From: an uncultured Bacteroidales bacterium
Lineage (GTDB): Bacteria > Bacteroidota > Bacteroidia > Bacteroidales > Bacteroidaceae
DNA length: 64,000 nt
Direction: 5' to 3'
NCBI GenBank assembly: GCA_902760315.1
Contig: CACWFV010000011.1
Span: 1 to 64,000, forward strand
Both the position numbers and the translations under genes were made by a program. Numbering within the stretch: the first letter of the stretch is position 1; each line of letters starts with the position of its first letter. Below, piece after piece: positions 24,390-33,942 of the stretch. The notes beneath the pieces are model-generated. The model was not told where the DNA came from, did no database searches, and was given only the letters and a program-made list of their open reading frames with translations.

Positions 24390-25844
24390 TTACCAGTTAT
24401 CGCTACGGAAGGGGAACAACGGCAGTCCGGCAGCATTGGCCATATTGCCCAGCTGCCAGTTGCGGAAACAGTAGCGCACGGCAACGGGCCGCTTTACCTC
24501 GTCGCTGTTCACTACGATACATTCGTCCCAATAGCCACCGCCCGGCTGCCAGAAATGTTTCGCCGTGGCAGGGTGGAATACGTGGTCCTCGCCTGCCACC
24601 TCGAAGCCTTGAATGTCCTCGAAGCGGCTGATGGCGCCGTAGTCGTTGTCGAAGTGTAAGAGTATCTTGTCGTCCTTTACCTGCATGTCACGGAACGACA
24701 TGCTCTCGCACGCCAGCCACGACATACCGTACGTCTTGTTCAGAGCCTGCAGCGCCAATCGCTCCCCCACCTTCTGCTTTTGGGCGGGGTGTATCTGTGT
24801 GCCTTCATAGGGGAATACTGCGTCGTTGGTGCATACCAGTCCGCTGTTGGGAATAATCTTCGAGGCGCGGAACTGCTGTTCCTGTAGCAGGGCGTCCCAA
24901 GTGCCTTGTTTGTTACCGCTGTCGAAGGGTGCTATCTGTACAAAGTAGAACGGCAACTCGCCCAGTGCGAACTGCTGGCGCCATTGCTCCACCAACAGTT
25001 TCAGGCGCTCAGAGTACTGGTTGCCAGGGTCGCCAACATTCGAACAGCCTTGGTAGAAGATGATACCCTTGACGGTATAGTTCAGAATCGGGTTGAACGT
25101 ACCGTTGCCCCACAGCATGGCGCGGTGGTAGTCCCACTCCTTCTTGTAGTTAACGATGCCCATGGAGTCGGTAGGCTCTTGTGTATATTTCTCCAGATTC
25201 TCCTTTGTCAGCCAACTCTCCACACGTGAGCCTCCCTTGTTGGCCTCGATGAGTCCAACGGGTATGTCAAGCATCTTGTTGACCAACTTGGCAAAGAAAT
25301 AGCCCGTGGCAGAGAATTCGCTGACGGTCTCAGGTGAGCACTCGCGCCAGTAGGTTTCAGCATCTTCCTGGGGTTGCATGCGCATAATGCTCGGAATTTT
25401 GGCTGAGCGCACCTGGCGCTTCCCGGCAGCGTTGATGACCTCCTGCAGATAGTTGTCTACCGGACAATTGCCGAAGCCTTTTACCGGCATTTCCATGTTT
25501 GACTGTCCGGCACATACCCATACCTCGCCCGCGAGTACATTATTTATAGTCACTTTCCCCTCGCCGTCGTCAAAGGTGATGCTCAACGGTTCGTAAGAAG
25601 CCTTGGGCGACTTGACCGTCAGCAGCCAGCGTCCTTGTTTGTCAGCTTTGGCTTCTGCCTTTTGGTCTGACCACGACGTGGTGGCCTTCACCTTCCGTCC
25701 TGCCTTGGCCCAGCCCCATAGTCTGACGTCGGTCTGTTGCTGAATCACCATGTTGTCACTTACCAAGTGGTGCAGACGCACCTTGGCTTGTACTGCTGTG
25801 GCCGTAGCCACCAGCATTGCGAGGAAAAGTACTTTCTTATTCAT
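24390..25844 (-). CDS. Sialate O-acetylesterase-like SGNH esterase (secreted)
   Basis: A 484-residue secreted protein with a signal peptide at residues 1-20 (MNKKVLFLAMLVATATAVQA). The SGNH block I serine is in VCAGQSNMEMPV near residue 110, and EGTQIHPAQKQKVGERLA near 360 carries the catalytic His. The family is annotated as sialate O-acetylesterase; several members in xylan and xyloglucan loci are acetylxylan-type esterases (CE20). Given divergent GH3, GH67 and GH97 genes, deacetylation of a plant polysaccharide is more likely than sialic acid. Upstream codons are excluded because the two-box promoter lies there. Confidence 0.85.
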   Translation of the reverse strand: MNKKVLFLAMLVATATAVQAKVRLHHLVSDNMVIQQQTDVRLWGWAKAGRKVKATTSWSDQKAEAKADKQGRWLLTVKSPKASYEPLSITFDDGEGKVTINNVLAGEVWVCAGQSNMEMPVKGFGNCPVDNYLQEVINAAGKRQVRSAKIPSIMRMQPQEDAETYWRECSPETVSEFSATGYFFAKLVNKMLDIPVGLIEANKGGSRVESWLTKENLEKYTQEPTDSMGIVNYKKEWDYHRAMLWGNGTFNPILNYTVKGIIFYQGCSNVGDPGNQYSERLKLLVEQWRQQFALGELPFYFVQIAPFDSGNKQGTWDALLQEQQFRASKIIPNSGLVCTNDAVFPYEGTQIHPAQKQKVGERLALQALNKTYGMSWLACESMSFRDMQVKDDKILLHFDNDYGAISRFEDIQGFEVAGEDHVFHPATAKHFWQPGGGYWDECIVVNSDEVKRPVAVRYCFRNWQLGNMANAAGLPLFPFRSDNW

Positions 25845-25877
25845 AGTTTTTCTGGTTGTTTGCTCTTTTACAGCATG

Positions 25878-25909
25878 CAAAGATAGTGCAAACTGCCGAG
25901 AAAAACAAA
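25878..25909 (-). promoter_or_regulatory. Two-box promoter of the SGNH esterase
   Basis: Minus strand: TTTG (25906-25909), 20 bases, TATCTTTG (25878-25885), 33 bases before the ATG. Confidence 0.78.
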
Positions 25910-25933
25910 TTATCATAAGAAAAAGGTACAAAA

Positions 25934-25965
25934 TTTGGTGATATCAAAAAAATATCGTACATTTG
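25934..25965 (+). promoter_or_regulatory. Two-box promoter of the GH3-GH67-GH97 operon
   Basis: TTTG (25934-25937), 20 bases, TACATTTG (25958-25965). It is back-to-back with the esterase promoter, the two -33 boxes being 24 bases apart, which suggests shared control of the divergent units. Confidence 0.78.
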
Positions 25966-26019
25966 TCAACTCTTATCCAACCAACCTGCAACATGACGAA
26001 AACCAATCAACAATAAAAT

Positions 26020-28356
26020 ATGGTAACCCAACGACTTGTTATTCTGGGCTTGACGGCCCTGCTATCAACTATGACAATGAACGCACAGAACCCGCAACTA
26101 CGAGCCGACAACATCGACGAAGTACTACAGGCTATGACCCTCGAAGAGAAAGCCCAGCTGCTGGTGGGTGGTGGCAACGATGCCTTTGTAGGCTCCGGAG
26201 CCATGATGGGGCATCAGAAAAAGCTGGTGGCCGGTGCTGCCGGTATCACGGTGGCCATTCCCCGTTTGGGCATTCCGGCCACGGTGCTTACTGACGGTCC
26301 TGCTGGCGTACACATAGATGCTCACCGCGAGGGCGATGCCAATACCTATTATGCCACGGGTTTCCCCGTGGGCACCTGTCTGGCTTCGACATGGAATACG
26401 GCACTCGTAGAAGAAGTAGGCCGTGCCATCGGCAACGAGACCTTGGAGTACGGATGTGACGTCGTGCTGGGTCCTGGTCTGAACCTGCACCGCAATCCGC
26501 TTTGTGGCCGCAACTTCGAATACTACTCTGAGGACCCCATCGTCACCGGTCTCATTGGAGCCGCTGTCACCAAGGGCATCCAGAGCCAGGGTGTTGGCGT
26601 ATCGGCCAAGCACTTTGCCGTCAACTCCCAGGAAGTGTCCCGTACGAGAGTCGACGAGCGACTGTCGCAGCGTGCTCTGCGTGAGCTCTACCTGAAGGGC
26701 TTCGAGATAGTGGTGCGTAAGAGCGACCCGTGGACAATCATGTCGGCCTATAATAAGATAAACGGAGTCTACGCCCAAGGCAACAAAGACCTGTTGACGA
26801 CCATCCTGCGTGACGAGTGGGGCTTTAAAGGTATCGTCATGACTGACTGGATAGGCAAGCGTGATGACCTTCCTGTAGCTCAGGAGGTGGAAGCCGGCAA
26901 CGACCTCCTGACGCCGGGCTATCCTGCACAGGCCAGAGACATCGTTGAGGCTGTCAAGACCGGACAATTGGACATCAAGTACGTAGACCGCAATGTGCGC
27001 AACATGCTGGCCTATATTGTCAAGACCCCACGCTTCAAGAAATATCAGTACACGAAACCCGACCTCCAGGCACACGCCAAGGTGACGCGCCAGTCCTCGA
27101 CGGAGGGCATGGTGCTACTCAAGAACACCGGTGTGCTGCCCATTCGCAATCTGAAGACGGTGGCCCTCTTTGGTGTCAACAGCTACGACTTCCTCTCTGG
27201 TGGACTGGGTTCCGGAGCCGTCAACGTGCCCTATGTTGTCGACATGGTGCAGGGCCTGAAGAACATCGGCGTGAAAACCACCCCGCTATTGACCGAAATA
27301 TACCAGAACTACGTGAAGTATGCCAAGCTGAAGCTGAAGGCCGACAAGAACCCCATGATGTGGTTTTTGGACCAGGGCCAGCCCAAACTTGACGAGATAG
27401 AAATCAGCGACCGTTGCGTGGCCCATGAGGTTGGCGAGGCCGATGCTGCCATCATCACTATTGGCCGTCAGGCCGGTGAAGGCATGGATCGCAAGATTGA
27501 CGGCGAGTTCAACCTGACCCAGACCGAGCAAGACATGATATTCCGCGTCAGCAGTCAGTTCCGTGCAGCCGGAAAACCCGTCATCGTCGTCATCAACTCA
27601 GGTTCCGTCATGGAGACCGCCTCCTGGCGCGACCGTGTGGATGCCATCCTCTGTGCCTGGCAGCCCGGCGAGGAGGGGGGCAACAGTGTGGCCGATGTGC
27701 TGACGGGTAAGGCCAACCCCAGCGGCAAGCTGACTATGACATGGCCTATCGCTGCCACTGATCACCCGTCGACTAAGAATTTTCCGAAAGACATAGAGAT
27801 GTACTCCTACCGTGAGATGAGAGGCGGTTCGATTCCCAATGAAGACTATACCAATCACGAAGAAGACATCTATGTCGGCTACCGCTATTTCGATACCTTC
27901 GGCAAACAGGTGGCCTATCCTTTCGGTTATGGTCTGAGCTATACCACCTTCGATTTCTCCAAACCCGCAGTCAAGGTAAGTGGTGACGTTATTACCGTCA
28001 GCGTCACGGTGAAGAACACTGGCAAGGTGGCCGGCAAGGAGGTCGCCCAGGTCTATGTTACTGCTCCCAAAGGACGACTGGAGAAGCCCGTGCATGAATT
28101 GAAAGCCTTCGCCAAGACCCGTGACTTGCAGCCCGGCGAGAGCCAAACACTTACCATGACCATTGACAAGCGAGACATGGCATCCTTCGACGAGAGTGCC
28201 TCGCAATGGATAGCTGACGGCGGCATCTACACATTCAGCATCGGCTCTTCCAGCCGTGACCTGCCGCTGACTGCCACCGCTAAACTGACACCATATACCG
28301 AGCAGACTCATAACGCCATGGCTCCCCGCCAAGCGCTGAACCTGCTGAAGCAATAA
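26020..28356 (+). CDS. Glycoside hydrolase family 3 (beta-glucosidase/beta-xylosidase type), secreted
   Basis: A 778-residue enzyme with a signal peptide ending near residue 22 (MTMNAQ). The GH3 barrel contains LTDGPAGVHID, SAKHFAVNSQEVSRTRVDERLS and GIVMTDWIGKRDDL with the nucleophile Asp near 275; the second alpha/beta domain and a C-terminal fibronectin-III-like domain (VSVTVKNTGKVAGKEVAQVYV) complete the usual architecture. Substrate specificity (glucose or xylose) cannot be read; downstream GH67 supports xylo-oligosaccharides. First gene of a three-gene operon, 10 base gap to GH67. Confidence 0.92.
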   Translation: MVTQRLVILGLTALLSTMTMNAQNPQLRADNIDEVLQAMTLEEKAQLLVGGGNDAFVGSGAMMGHQKKLVAGAAGITVAIPRLGIPATVLTDGPAGVHIDAHREGDANTYYATGFPVGTCLASTWNTALVEEVGRAIGNETLEYGCDVVLGPGLNLHRNPLCGRNFEYYSEDPIVTGLIGAAVTKGIQSQGVGVSAKHFAVNSQEVSRTRVDERLSQRALRELYLKGFEIVVRKSDPWTIMSAYNKINGVYAQGNKDLLTTILRDEWGFKGIVMTDWIGKRDDLPVAQEVEAGNDLLTPGYPAQARDIVEAVKTGQLDIKYVDRNVRNMLAYIVKTPRFKKYQYTKPDLQAHAKVTRQSSTEGMVLLKNTGVLPIRNLKTVALFGVNSYDFLSGGLGSGAVNVPYVVDMVQGLKNIGVKTTPLLTEIYQNYVKYAKLKLKADKNPMMWFLDQGQPKLDEIEISDRCVAHEVGEADAAIITIGRQAGEGMDRKIDGEFNLTQTEQDMIFRVSSQFRAAGKPVIVVINSGSVMETASWRDRVDAILCAWQPGEEGGNSVADVLTGKANPSGKLTMTWPIAATDHPSTKNFPKDIEMYSYREMRGGSIPNEDYTNHEEDIYVGYRYFDTFGKQVAYPFGYGLSYTTFDFSKPAVKVSGDVITVSVTVKNTGKVAGKEVAQVYVTAPKGRLEKPVHELKAFAKTRDLQPGESQTLTMTIDKRDMASFDESASQWIADGGIYTFSIGSSSRDLPLTATAKLTPYTEQTHNAMAPRQALNLLKQ

Positions 28357-28366
28357 ACTGACTAAC

Positions 28367-30235
28367 ATGAAAAAACTATTATTATCACTATTCGTCTTGA
28401 TGACCACTGCCGGCGCACAGGCTGAGGACGGCCACCAACTGTGGCTGCGCTACCAGCCTGTCGGCAAGGCTCAGGTTGTCTGCGACTTGAAGTCGCCCAC
28501 CATTGAGATTGCAAAGAAAGAGTTGGAAACCTATTACACCGGCGAGCGCATCGCCCTCAGGCTCGACGCCTCCATGCCCGATGACGACGGCTACCGCTTT
28601 GACGGCAGTACCCTGTCGGCACGCCGCGAGGCCGGCCTGCTCTATGGCACCTATGCCCTCTTGCGCGGCGACATGAACATGGAGACCCACCCCGTCTTCC
28701 CGCTGCGACTGCTCAACCATTGGGACAATCTGGACGGCAGCATTGAGCGTGGCTATGCCGGCGAGAGCATCTTCTGGAAAACGGAGAACGGGCAGATAGT
28801 AACCTTCGCCCCTCAGCTCATTAAGGAATACGGCCGTGCCAATGCCTCAATAGGTATCAATGGCACCGTGCTGAACAATGTCAACGCATCACCAAAGATG
28901 CTGACGGTCCCCTATTTAAAAGAGGTGAAGAAAATAGCCGATCTATTGCGCCCCTATCATATCCGGGTGTACCTCAGCATCAACTTTGCCAGCCCCATGG
29001 CACTGGGCGACACCAAGACTGCCGACCCCTTGGACAAGCAGGTGGCACGCTGGTGGCAGAAGAAAGCCAAGGAAATCTACAAACTCATACCCGACTTCGG
29101 GGGCTTCCTGGTCAAGGCCAACAGCGAGGGACAGCCCGGCCCCGGTGACTATGGTCGTAGTCATGCCGATGGTGCCAACATGCTGGCCGACGCACTGAAA
29201 CCTTATGGCGGCATCGTTATGTGGCGCTGCTTCGTCTACGGTGCCAACCACAAGGGCGAAGACCGCGTGAAGCAGGCCGTCAGCGAGTTCAAGCCGTTGG
29301 ACGGACAGTTCCGTGCCAACGTCATCCTCCAGACCAAGAACGGACCCTTGGACTTCCAACCCCGTGAGCCCTATAGCCCCATCTTCGACCAGATTAAGAA
29401 GACCCCCAACATGGTGGAGCTGCAGATTACCCAGGAGTATCTCGGCCAGTCGCGCCACCTGGTCTATCTGGCCCCTATGTGGCAGGAGTTTTTCTCCTTT
29501 GTCAACCCCAGAGGGCTGAAGGGCATTGCTGGTGTTGCCAACATCGGACTGGACCGCAACTGGTGCGGCCACCATTTCTCCCAGGCCAACTGGTATGCCT
29601 TTGGCCGTCTGGCGTGGAACCCCGCACTCTCCAGCGACAAGATAGCCCGCGAGTGGATAGCGCAGACCTTCACCCGCGATGAAGCCTTCGTCAATGCCGT
29701 GGCCCAGCTCATGGGCGAGAGCCGCGAGGCCTGCGTGGACTACATGATGCCCCTGGGTCTGCACCACATCTTCAAGTTCGACCACCACTACGGCCCTGAG
29801 CCCGACGGCTTCATCAAGAGCTACCCCCTGGAGTGGTGTCCCGTCTACTACCACAAGGCCGACAAACAGGGCGTAGGTTTCGACCGCTCGTCTAAGGGTA
29901 CGGATGCCGTCAGCCAGTACCGCCCGGAGCTGGCACGCAAGTACGACAACATCGAGACCTGTCCTGAGAACCTGCTGCTGTGGTTCCATCATGTGCCTTG
30001 GGACTACCAGATGAAGGACGGCTCCACGCTGTGGGAGTCCTTACAGTACCACTACAACCGCGGTGTCATCACCGTCGAGCAGCACCACAACCTGTGGCAC
30101 AACAAGCTGCGCCACTATGTCGACGAGCAGCGCTGGCGCGAGGTAGACCAGCGCCTGCACCACCAGCTGCAGAATGCCCGCGAGTGGCGCGACGTCTGCC
30201 TCAAGTATTTCGGACAATTTGCTAACGCACAATAA
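28367..30235 (+). CDS. Alpha-glucuronidase, glycoside hydrolase family 67, secreted
   Basis: A 622-residue enzyme with a signal peptide at residues 1-19. Residues around 120-260 contain PLRLLNHWDNLDGSIERGYA, the N-terminal hallmark of GH67, and VKANSEGQPGPGDYGRSHAD, which includes the conserved acidic active-site region. GH67 removes 4-O-methylglucuronic acid or glucuronic acid from the non-reducing end of xylo-oligosaccharides. Full family length, slightly short at the C-terminus. It lies between GH3 and GH97 with 10 base gaps, so the set acts on glucuronoxylan fragments. Confidence 0.93.
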   Translation: MKKLLLSLFVLMTTAGAQAEDGHQLWLRYQPVGKAQVVCDLKSPTIEIAKKELETYYTGERIALRLDASMPDDDGYRFDGSTLSARREAGLLYGTYALLRGDMNMETHPVFPLRLLNHWDNLDGSIERGYAGESIFWKTENGQIVTFAPQLIKEYGRANASIGINGTVLNNVNASPKMLTVPYLKEVKKIADLLRPYHIRVYLSINFASPMALGDTKTADPLDKQVARWWQKKAKEIYKLIPDFGGFLVKANSEGQPGPGDYGRSHADGANMLADALKPYGGIVMWRCFVYGANHKGEDRVKQAVSEFKPLDGQFRANVILQTKNGPLDFQPREPYSPIFDQIKKTPNMVELQITQEYLGQSRHLVYLAPMWQEFFSFVNPRGLKGIAGVANIGLDRNWCGHHFSQANWYAFGRLAWNPALSSDKIAREWIAQTFTRDEAFVNAVAQLMGESREACVDYMMPLGLHHIFKFDHHYGPEPDGFIKSYPLEWCPVYYHKADKQGVGFDRSSKGTDAVSQYRPELARKYDNIETCPENLLLWFHHVPWDYQMKDGSTLWESLQYHYNRGVITVEQHHNLWHNKLRHYVDEQRWREVDQRLHHQLQNAREWRDVCLKYFGQFANAQ

Positions 30236-30245
30236 TATATATAAG

Positions 30246-32207
30246 ATGAAAAGAAACCTACTGCTGCTCCTGCTCGCCTGTGCCACGCTTGCCGCCGGTG
30301 CCACGGAGCGTAACGTGACGTCGCCCGACGGCCGCCTGGTGGTTACTGTCGACGACGCACAGGGACTGCTGACCTACCGCGTCAGCTATCAGGGACAGAC
30401 CATGCTCAAGTCCTCTGCCCTCGGACTGAAAACTGACGTCGGAGACTTTACCCGTGGGCTGACTTTCAAAGAGGTGAAGGAGACGAGCATCGACAGGACC
30501 TATACCATGACCCGTACCAAGGCCTCCTCAGCCCACTATGTGGCCCGCCAAGCCGACTTCACCTATGTCAACAGCCAGGGATTGCCGCTCACCGTCACCT
30601 TCTGCGTTTCCAACAACGACGTGGCATACCGCTATACGCTGCAGCCCAAGGGCGACAGCCGGCTGAGTGCCGTCGTCTATAGCGAGGCGTCGTCGTTCAA
30701 CTTTCCGGAAGGCACGACGACCTTCCTTACCCCCCAGAGCCTGCCCATGGTGGGCTGGCAGCGCACCAAGCCGTCGTACGAAGAAGACTATAAGGCCGAC
30801 GCACCCATGACCGAGCGCTCCGCCTTTGGCGAGGGCTTTACCTTCCCCTGCCTCTTCAAGGTGCCCGCCGGGTGGGTACTCGTCAGCGAGACGGGTGTAG
30901 GCTCCAACTACTGTGCCAGCCACCTCAGCGACTACGAGGCTGGCCGCGGCTACACCATAGCCTATCCCAACATGGGCGAGATGCAGGGACTGGGCAGCCC
31001 CTGGGCCGGCATCCCCCTGCCCGGCAGCACGCCCTGGCGCACCATCACCGTGGGCACCACCCTAAAACCCATCGTCGAGACCACCATCCCCTACGATGTC
31101 GTGGAGCCGCTTTACGAAGCCTCGCAAGATTATAAGCCCGGCCGCTATACATGGAGCTGGCTAATCTGGCAGGATGAGAGTGTCAATTACGATGACCAGG
31201 TGAAGATGATTGATTTGTCGGCTGAAATGGGTTTTGAATATGTACTGGTAGACAACTGGTGGGACAAGCAGATTGGACGTGACCGCATCGTGGAGTTAAA
31301 CCGCTATGCTAATCAGAAGGGCGTCAAACTATTGCTCTGGTATAACAGCAATGGTTATGCCAACGACGCCCCGCAGACCCCCAAGCACTGCATGAATACC
31401 GCGTTGGCTCGTAACCGTGAGATGGCGTGGCTCCGGGAGTTAGGTGTTGCCGGCATCAAGGTAGACTTCCTGGGTTCCGACAAACAGGAGACGATGAAAC
31501 TCTATGAGGACATCCTGGCTGACGCCAATCGCTATGGACTGCAGGTAGTGTTCCATGGTTGCACCATCCCTCGTGGCTGGGAGCGCATGTATCCTAACTA
31601 TGTAGCGTCCGAGGCTGCCCTGGCGTCGGAAAACATCATGTTCAGCGAACAGCATGCCAAGTCCGAGGGTTTCGAACTCACCATGCACCCCTTTGCCCGT
31701 AATGCCGTAGGCTCTTTCGACTGGGGCGGCATCATCCTGAACCACCACATATCGCGCGACAACAAGAGCCGCCACCGCCGCTACACCACCGACATCTTTG
31801 AACTGGCCACGGGCATCGTGCTGCAGACCAGCGTCAACTGTGTGGCCATGTATCCTAACAATTTGCACGACGTGCCCCGCTTCGAGCTCGACTTCCTGCG
31901 CCAGCTGCCCACCACGTGGGACGAGGTGCGCTTCCTGGAGGGCTACCCTACGAAGTATGTGGTGCTGGCCCGTCGTACGGGTAATAAGTGGTATATTGCC
32001 GGACTCAACGGCACGCAACAGGTGAAGACCTTGCAGCTCTCTTTGCCCATGTTTGCCGGCCAGACCGTAAAGTGCTATATAGACCAGCCGGGAAAGAAGA
32101 AAACCGACCCCAGCACGCCGGTGCTGAAACAACTGAAGGTAGACAAGAGAGGTGTGGCTAAGGTGGCCCTGCAACCCATGGGCGGACTCATTATCACCGC
32201 CCGCTGA
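30246..32207 (+). CDS. Glycoside hydrolase family 97, secreted
   Basis: A 653-residue enzyme with a signal peptide (MKRNLLLLLLACATLAAGA). The N-terminal beta-sandwich is followed by a barrel with FEYVLVDNWWDK and AGIKVDFLGSDKQETM, and a C-terminal small sheet domain. GH97 contains alpha-glucosidases (inverting) and alpha-galactosidases (retaining). The Asp in IKVDFLG at the nucleophile position favours the retaining, alpha-galactosidase-like group, but this is inference. The start is the ATG at 30246, 10 bases after GH67; further upstream the frame runs into GH67. Codon composition changes within the gene near 31125. Confidence 0.9.
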   Translation: MKRNLLLLLLACATLAAGATERNVTSPDGRLVVTVDDAQGLLTYRVSYQGQTMLKSSALGLKTDVGDFTRGLTFKEVKETSIDRTYTMTRTKASSAHYVARQADFTYVNSQGLPLTVTFCVSNNDVAYRYTLQPKGDSRLSAVVYSEASSFNFPEGTTTFLTPQSLPMVGWQRTKPSYEEDYKADAPMTERSAFGEGFTFPCLFKVPAGWVLVSETGVGSNYCASHLSDYEAGRGYTIAYPNMGEMQGLGSPWAGIPLPGSTPWRTITVGTTLKPIVETTIPYDVVEPLYEASQDYKPGRYTWSWLIWQDESVNYDDQVKMIDLSAEMGFEYVLVDNWWDKQIGRDRIVELNRYANQKGVKLLLWYNSNGYANDAPQTPKHCMNTALARNREMAWLRELGVAGIKVDFLGSDKQETMKLYEDILADANRYGLQVVFHGCTIPRGWERMYPNYVASEAALASENIMFSEQHAKSEGFELTMHPFARNAVGSFDWGGIILNHHISRDNKSRHRRYTTDIFELATGIVLQTSVNCVAMYPNNLHDVPRFELDFLRQLPTTWDEVRFLEGYPTKYVVLARRTGNKWYIAGLNGTQQVKTLQLSLPMFAGQTVKCYIDQPGKKKTDPSTPVLKQLKVDKRGVAKVALQPMGGLIITAR

Positions 32208-32261
32208 CAGCACCCCGCTGACACCGCAGAGTAGCCTCAGAACAGGAAAACCACAAATTAA

Positions 32262-32293
32262 TTTGGCTCTTTCTGCGATTTTTCGTACCTTTG
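32262..32293 (+). promoter_or_regulatory. Two-box promoter of tyrS
   Basis: TTTG (32262-32265), 20 bases, TACCTTTG (32286-32293), 35 bases before the ATG. Confidence 0.8.
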
Positions 32294-32328
32294 TGCGCTC
32301 AAACGAAACATAACAAGAAAAAGAAGAT

Positions 32329-33627
32329 ATGAAAAACTTTGTAGAAGAACTGCGCTGGCGTGGTATGCTGGCCCAGATGATGCCCGGCACCGAGGAACTG
32401 CTCCAGAAGGAGATGGTCACCGCCTACCTCGGTACCGACCCCACAGCCGACTCGCTGCACATTGGCCACCTCTGCGGCATTATGATGCTGCGCCACCTGC
32501 AGCGCTGTGGCCACCGTCCCGTCATCCTGGTGGGTGGTGCCACCGGCATGATTGGCGACCCCTCAGGCAAGTCCCAGGAGCGCAACCTGCTCAACGACGA
32601 GACCCTGCGCCACAACCAGGAGTGCATCAAGAAGCAGGTGGCTAAATTCTTGGACTTTGAGTCTAAGGATGCCAATGCCGCCATCATGGTGAATAACTAT
32701 GATTGGATGAAGAACTTCACCTTCCTGGACTTTGCCCGCGAGGTGGGCAAGCACATCACCGTCAACTACATGATGGCCAAGGAGTCTGTCCAGCAGCGCC
32801 TGAACGGAACGGCCCGCGACGGACTGTCGTTTACCGAGTTTACCTACCAGCTGCTGCAGGGCTATGACTTCCTCTATCTCTATCAGCACTATGGTGTGAA
32901 ACTGCAGTTGGGCGGTAACGACCAGTGGGGCAACATGACCACCGGTACAGAACTGATTCGTCGCACCCTGGGCAACGATGTGGAAACTTTTGCCTTGACC
33001 TGTCCGCTGATTACCAAGAGTGACGGCAAGAAGTTTGGCAAGACAGAGAGTGGTAACATCTGGCTGGACCGCAACCGCACTACGCCCTACCGCTTCTACC
33101 AGTTCTGGCTGAATGTCAGCGACGACGACGCCGAGCGCTATATCAAGATATTCACCTCGTTGGAGAAGGACGTCATCGACGCCCTGGTAGTGGAACACAA
33201 GCAAGACCCTGGTCGCCGCGTGCTGCAGAAGCGCTTGGCTGAGGAGGTTACCGTTATGGTTCATTCAAAGGAGGACTTGGACATGGCTATCGAGGCTTCG
33301 AACATCCTCTTTGGCAAGTCTACCAAGGAGGCTCTGGAGCGTCTGGACGAGCAGACTTTCCTTGATGTCTTCGACGGTGTGGAAAAACACGAGATTGGCG
33401 CCGACCAGCTAGGACAGCCTGCCATTGAGCTGTTGACCACCGTTGCTCCCGTGTTCCCCTCGAAGGGTGAAATGCGTAAAATGGTGCAGGGAGGTGGTGT
33501 CTCGCTGAACAAGGAGAAACTGACCGACCCGCAGCGTGCTATCACTGCCGACGACCTCATTGACGGCAAGTATCTGCTGGCTCAGAAGGGCAAGAAGAAC
33601 TACTACTTGCTTATTGTGAAAGCATAA
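32329..33627 (+). CDS. tyrS: Tyrosine--tRNA ligase
   Basis: A 432-residue class I aminoacyl-tRNA synthetase. The HIGH motif appears in [18 protein letters not shown] near residues 41-48, the KMSKS loop as [14 protein letters not shown] near 225-235, and the tyrosine-binding [11 protein letters not shown] and GGNDQWGN between them. A C-terminal S4-like domain ([18 protein letters not shown]) is present. Full family length. Its 3' end is followed by a hairpin that also carries the tRNA-Gln promoter. Confidence 0.97.
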   Translation: MKNFVEELRWRGMLAQMMPGTEELLQKEMVTAYLGTDPTADSLHIGHLCGIMMLRHLQRCGHRPVILVGGATGMIGDPSGKSQERNLLNDETLRHNQECIKKQVAKFLDFESKDANAAIMVNNYDWMKNFTFLDFAREVGKHITVNYMMAKESVQQRLNGTARDGLSFTEFTYQLLQGYDFLYLYQHYGVKLQLGGNDQWGNMTTGTELIRRTLGNDVETFALTCPLITKSDGKKFGKTESGNIWLDRNRTTPYRFYQFWLNVSDDDAERYIKIFTSLEKDVIDALVVEHKQDPGRRVLQKRLAEEVTVMVHSKEDLDMAIEASNILFGKSTKEALERLDEQTFLDVFDGVEKHEIGADQLGQPAIELLTTVAPVFPSKGEMRKMVQGGGVSLNKEKLTDPQRAITADDLIDGKYLLAQKGKKNYYLLIVKA

Positions 33628-33653
33628 ATGAAGGGTTGAAAAGTGAAAAGTGA

Positions 33654-33685
33654 GGAAAAAATTTGGCCGTGTGCCAAATTTTTCC
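33654..33685 (+). terminator. Hairpin terminator of tyrS overlapping the tRNA-Gln promoter
   Basis: Arms GGAAAAAATTTGGC (33654-33667) and GCCAAATTTTTCC (33673-33685) form a stem of about 13 bp with one unpaired A and a 5 base loop; the right arm includes a five-T stretch. The left arm contains the -33 TTTG of the tRNA promoter. Confidence 0.7.
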
Positions 33686-33693
33686 TACCTTTG
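33662..33693 (+). promoter_or_regulatory. Two-box promoter of tRNA-Gln
   Basis: TTTG (33662-33665), 20 bases, TACCTTTG (33686-33693). The tRNA starts 20 bases after the -7 box. Confidence 0.8.
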
Positions 33694-33713
33694 CAGCCGC
33701 AAAACACAAACGC

Positions 33714-33784
33714 TGTCCAATGGTGTAATGGTAGCACAACAGGTTTTGGTTCTGTTTGTGGTGGTTCGAATCCGCCTTGGACAA
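33714..33784 (+). tRNA. tRNA-Gln (anticodon TTG)
   Basis: A 71-base cloverleaf. Acceptor arms TGTCCAA and TTGGACA pair perfectly, with A84 as discriminator. The D-loop has GTAATGGTAG, the anticodon arm ACAGG-TTTTGGT-TCTGT with anticodon TTG at 33746-33748, and the T arm contains GGTTCGAATCC. CCA is not encoded. The gene has its own promoter and terminator. Confidence 0.96.
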
Positions 33785-33791
33785 CACGGAG

Positions 33792-33830
33792 TGCAGACTT
33801 CTCTGAGGGGTCTGCATTCTTGTTTTATTT
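33792..33830 (+). terminator. Terminator of tRNA-Gln
   Basis: Stem TGCAGAC (33792-33798) with GTCTGCA (33810-33816), 11 base loop, followed by a T-rich tract. Confidence 0.75.
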
Positions 33831-33895
33831 CGAGGCATAAGTATTAATCTTGATTAAATCGTATTATAAAAAGATGGTTATTCGGAAAAAATGAT

Positions 33896-33903
33896 TATCT
33901 TTG
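33896..33903 (+). promoter_or_regulatory. -7 box of the SDR gene
   Basis: TATCTTTG, 39 bases before the ATG at 33943; no clear -33 box. Confidence 0.6.
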
Positions 33904-33942
33904 CAACAGACTTTTCAAAACTTAATGTAAAACAAACTAATT

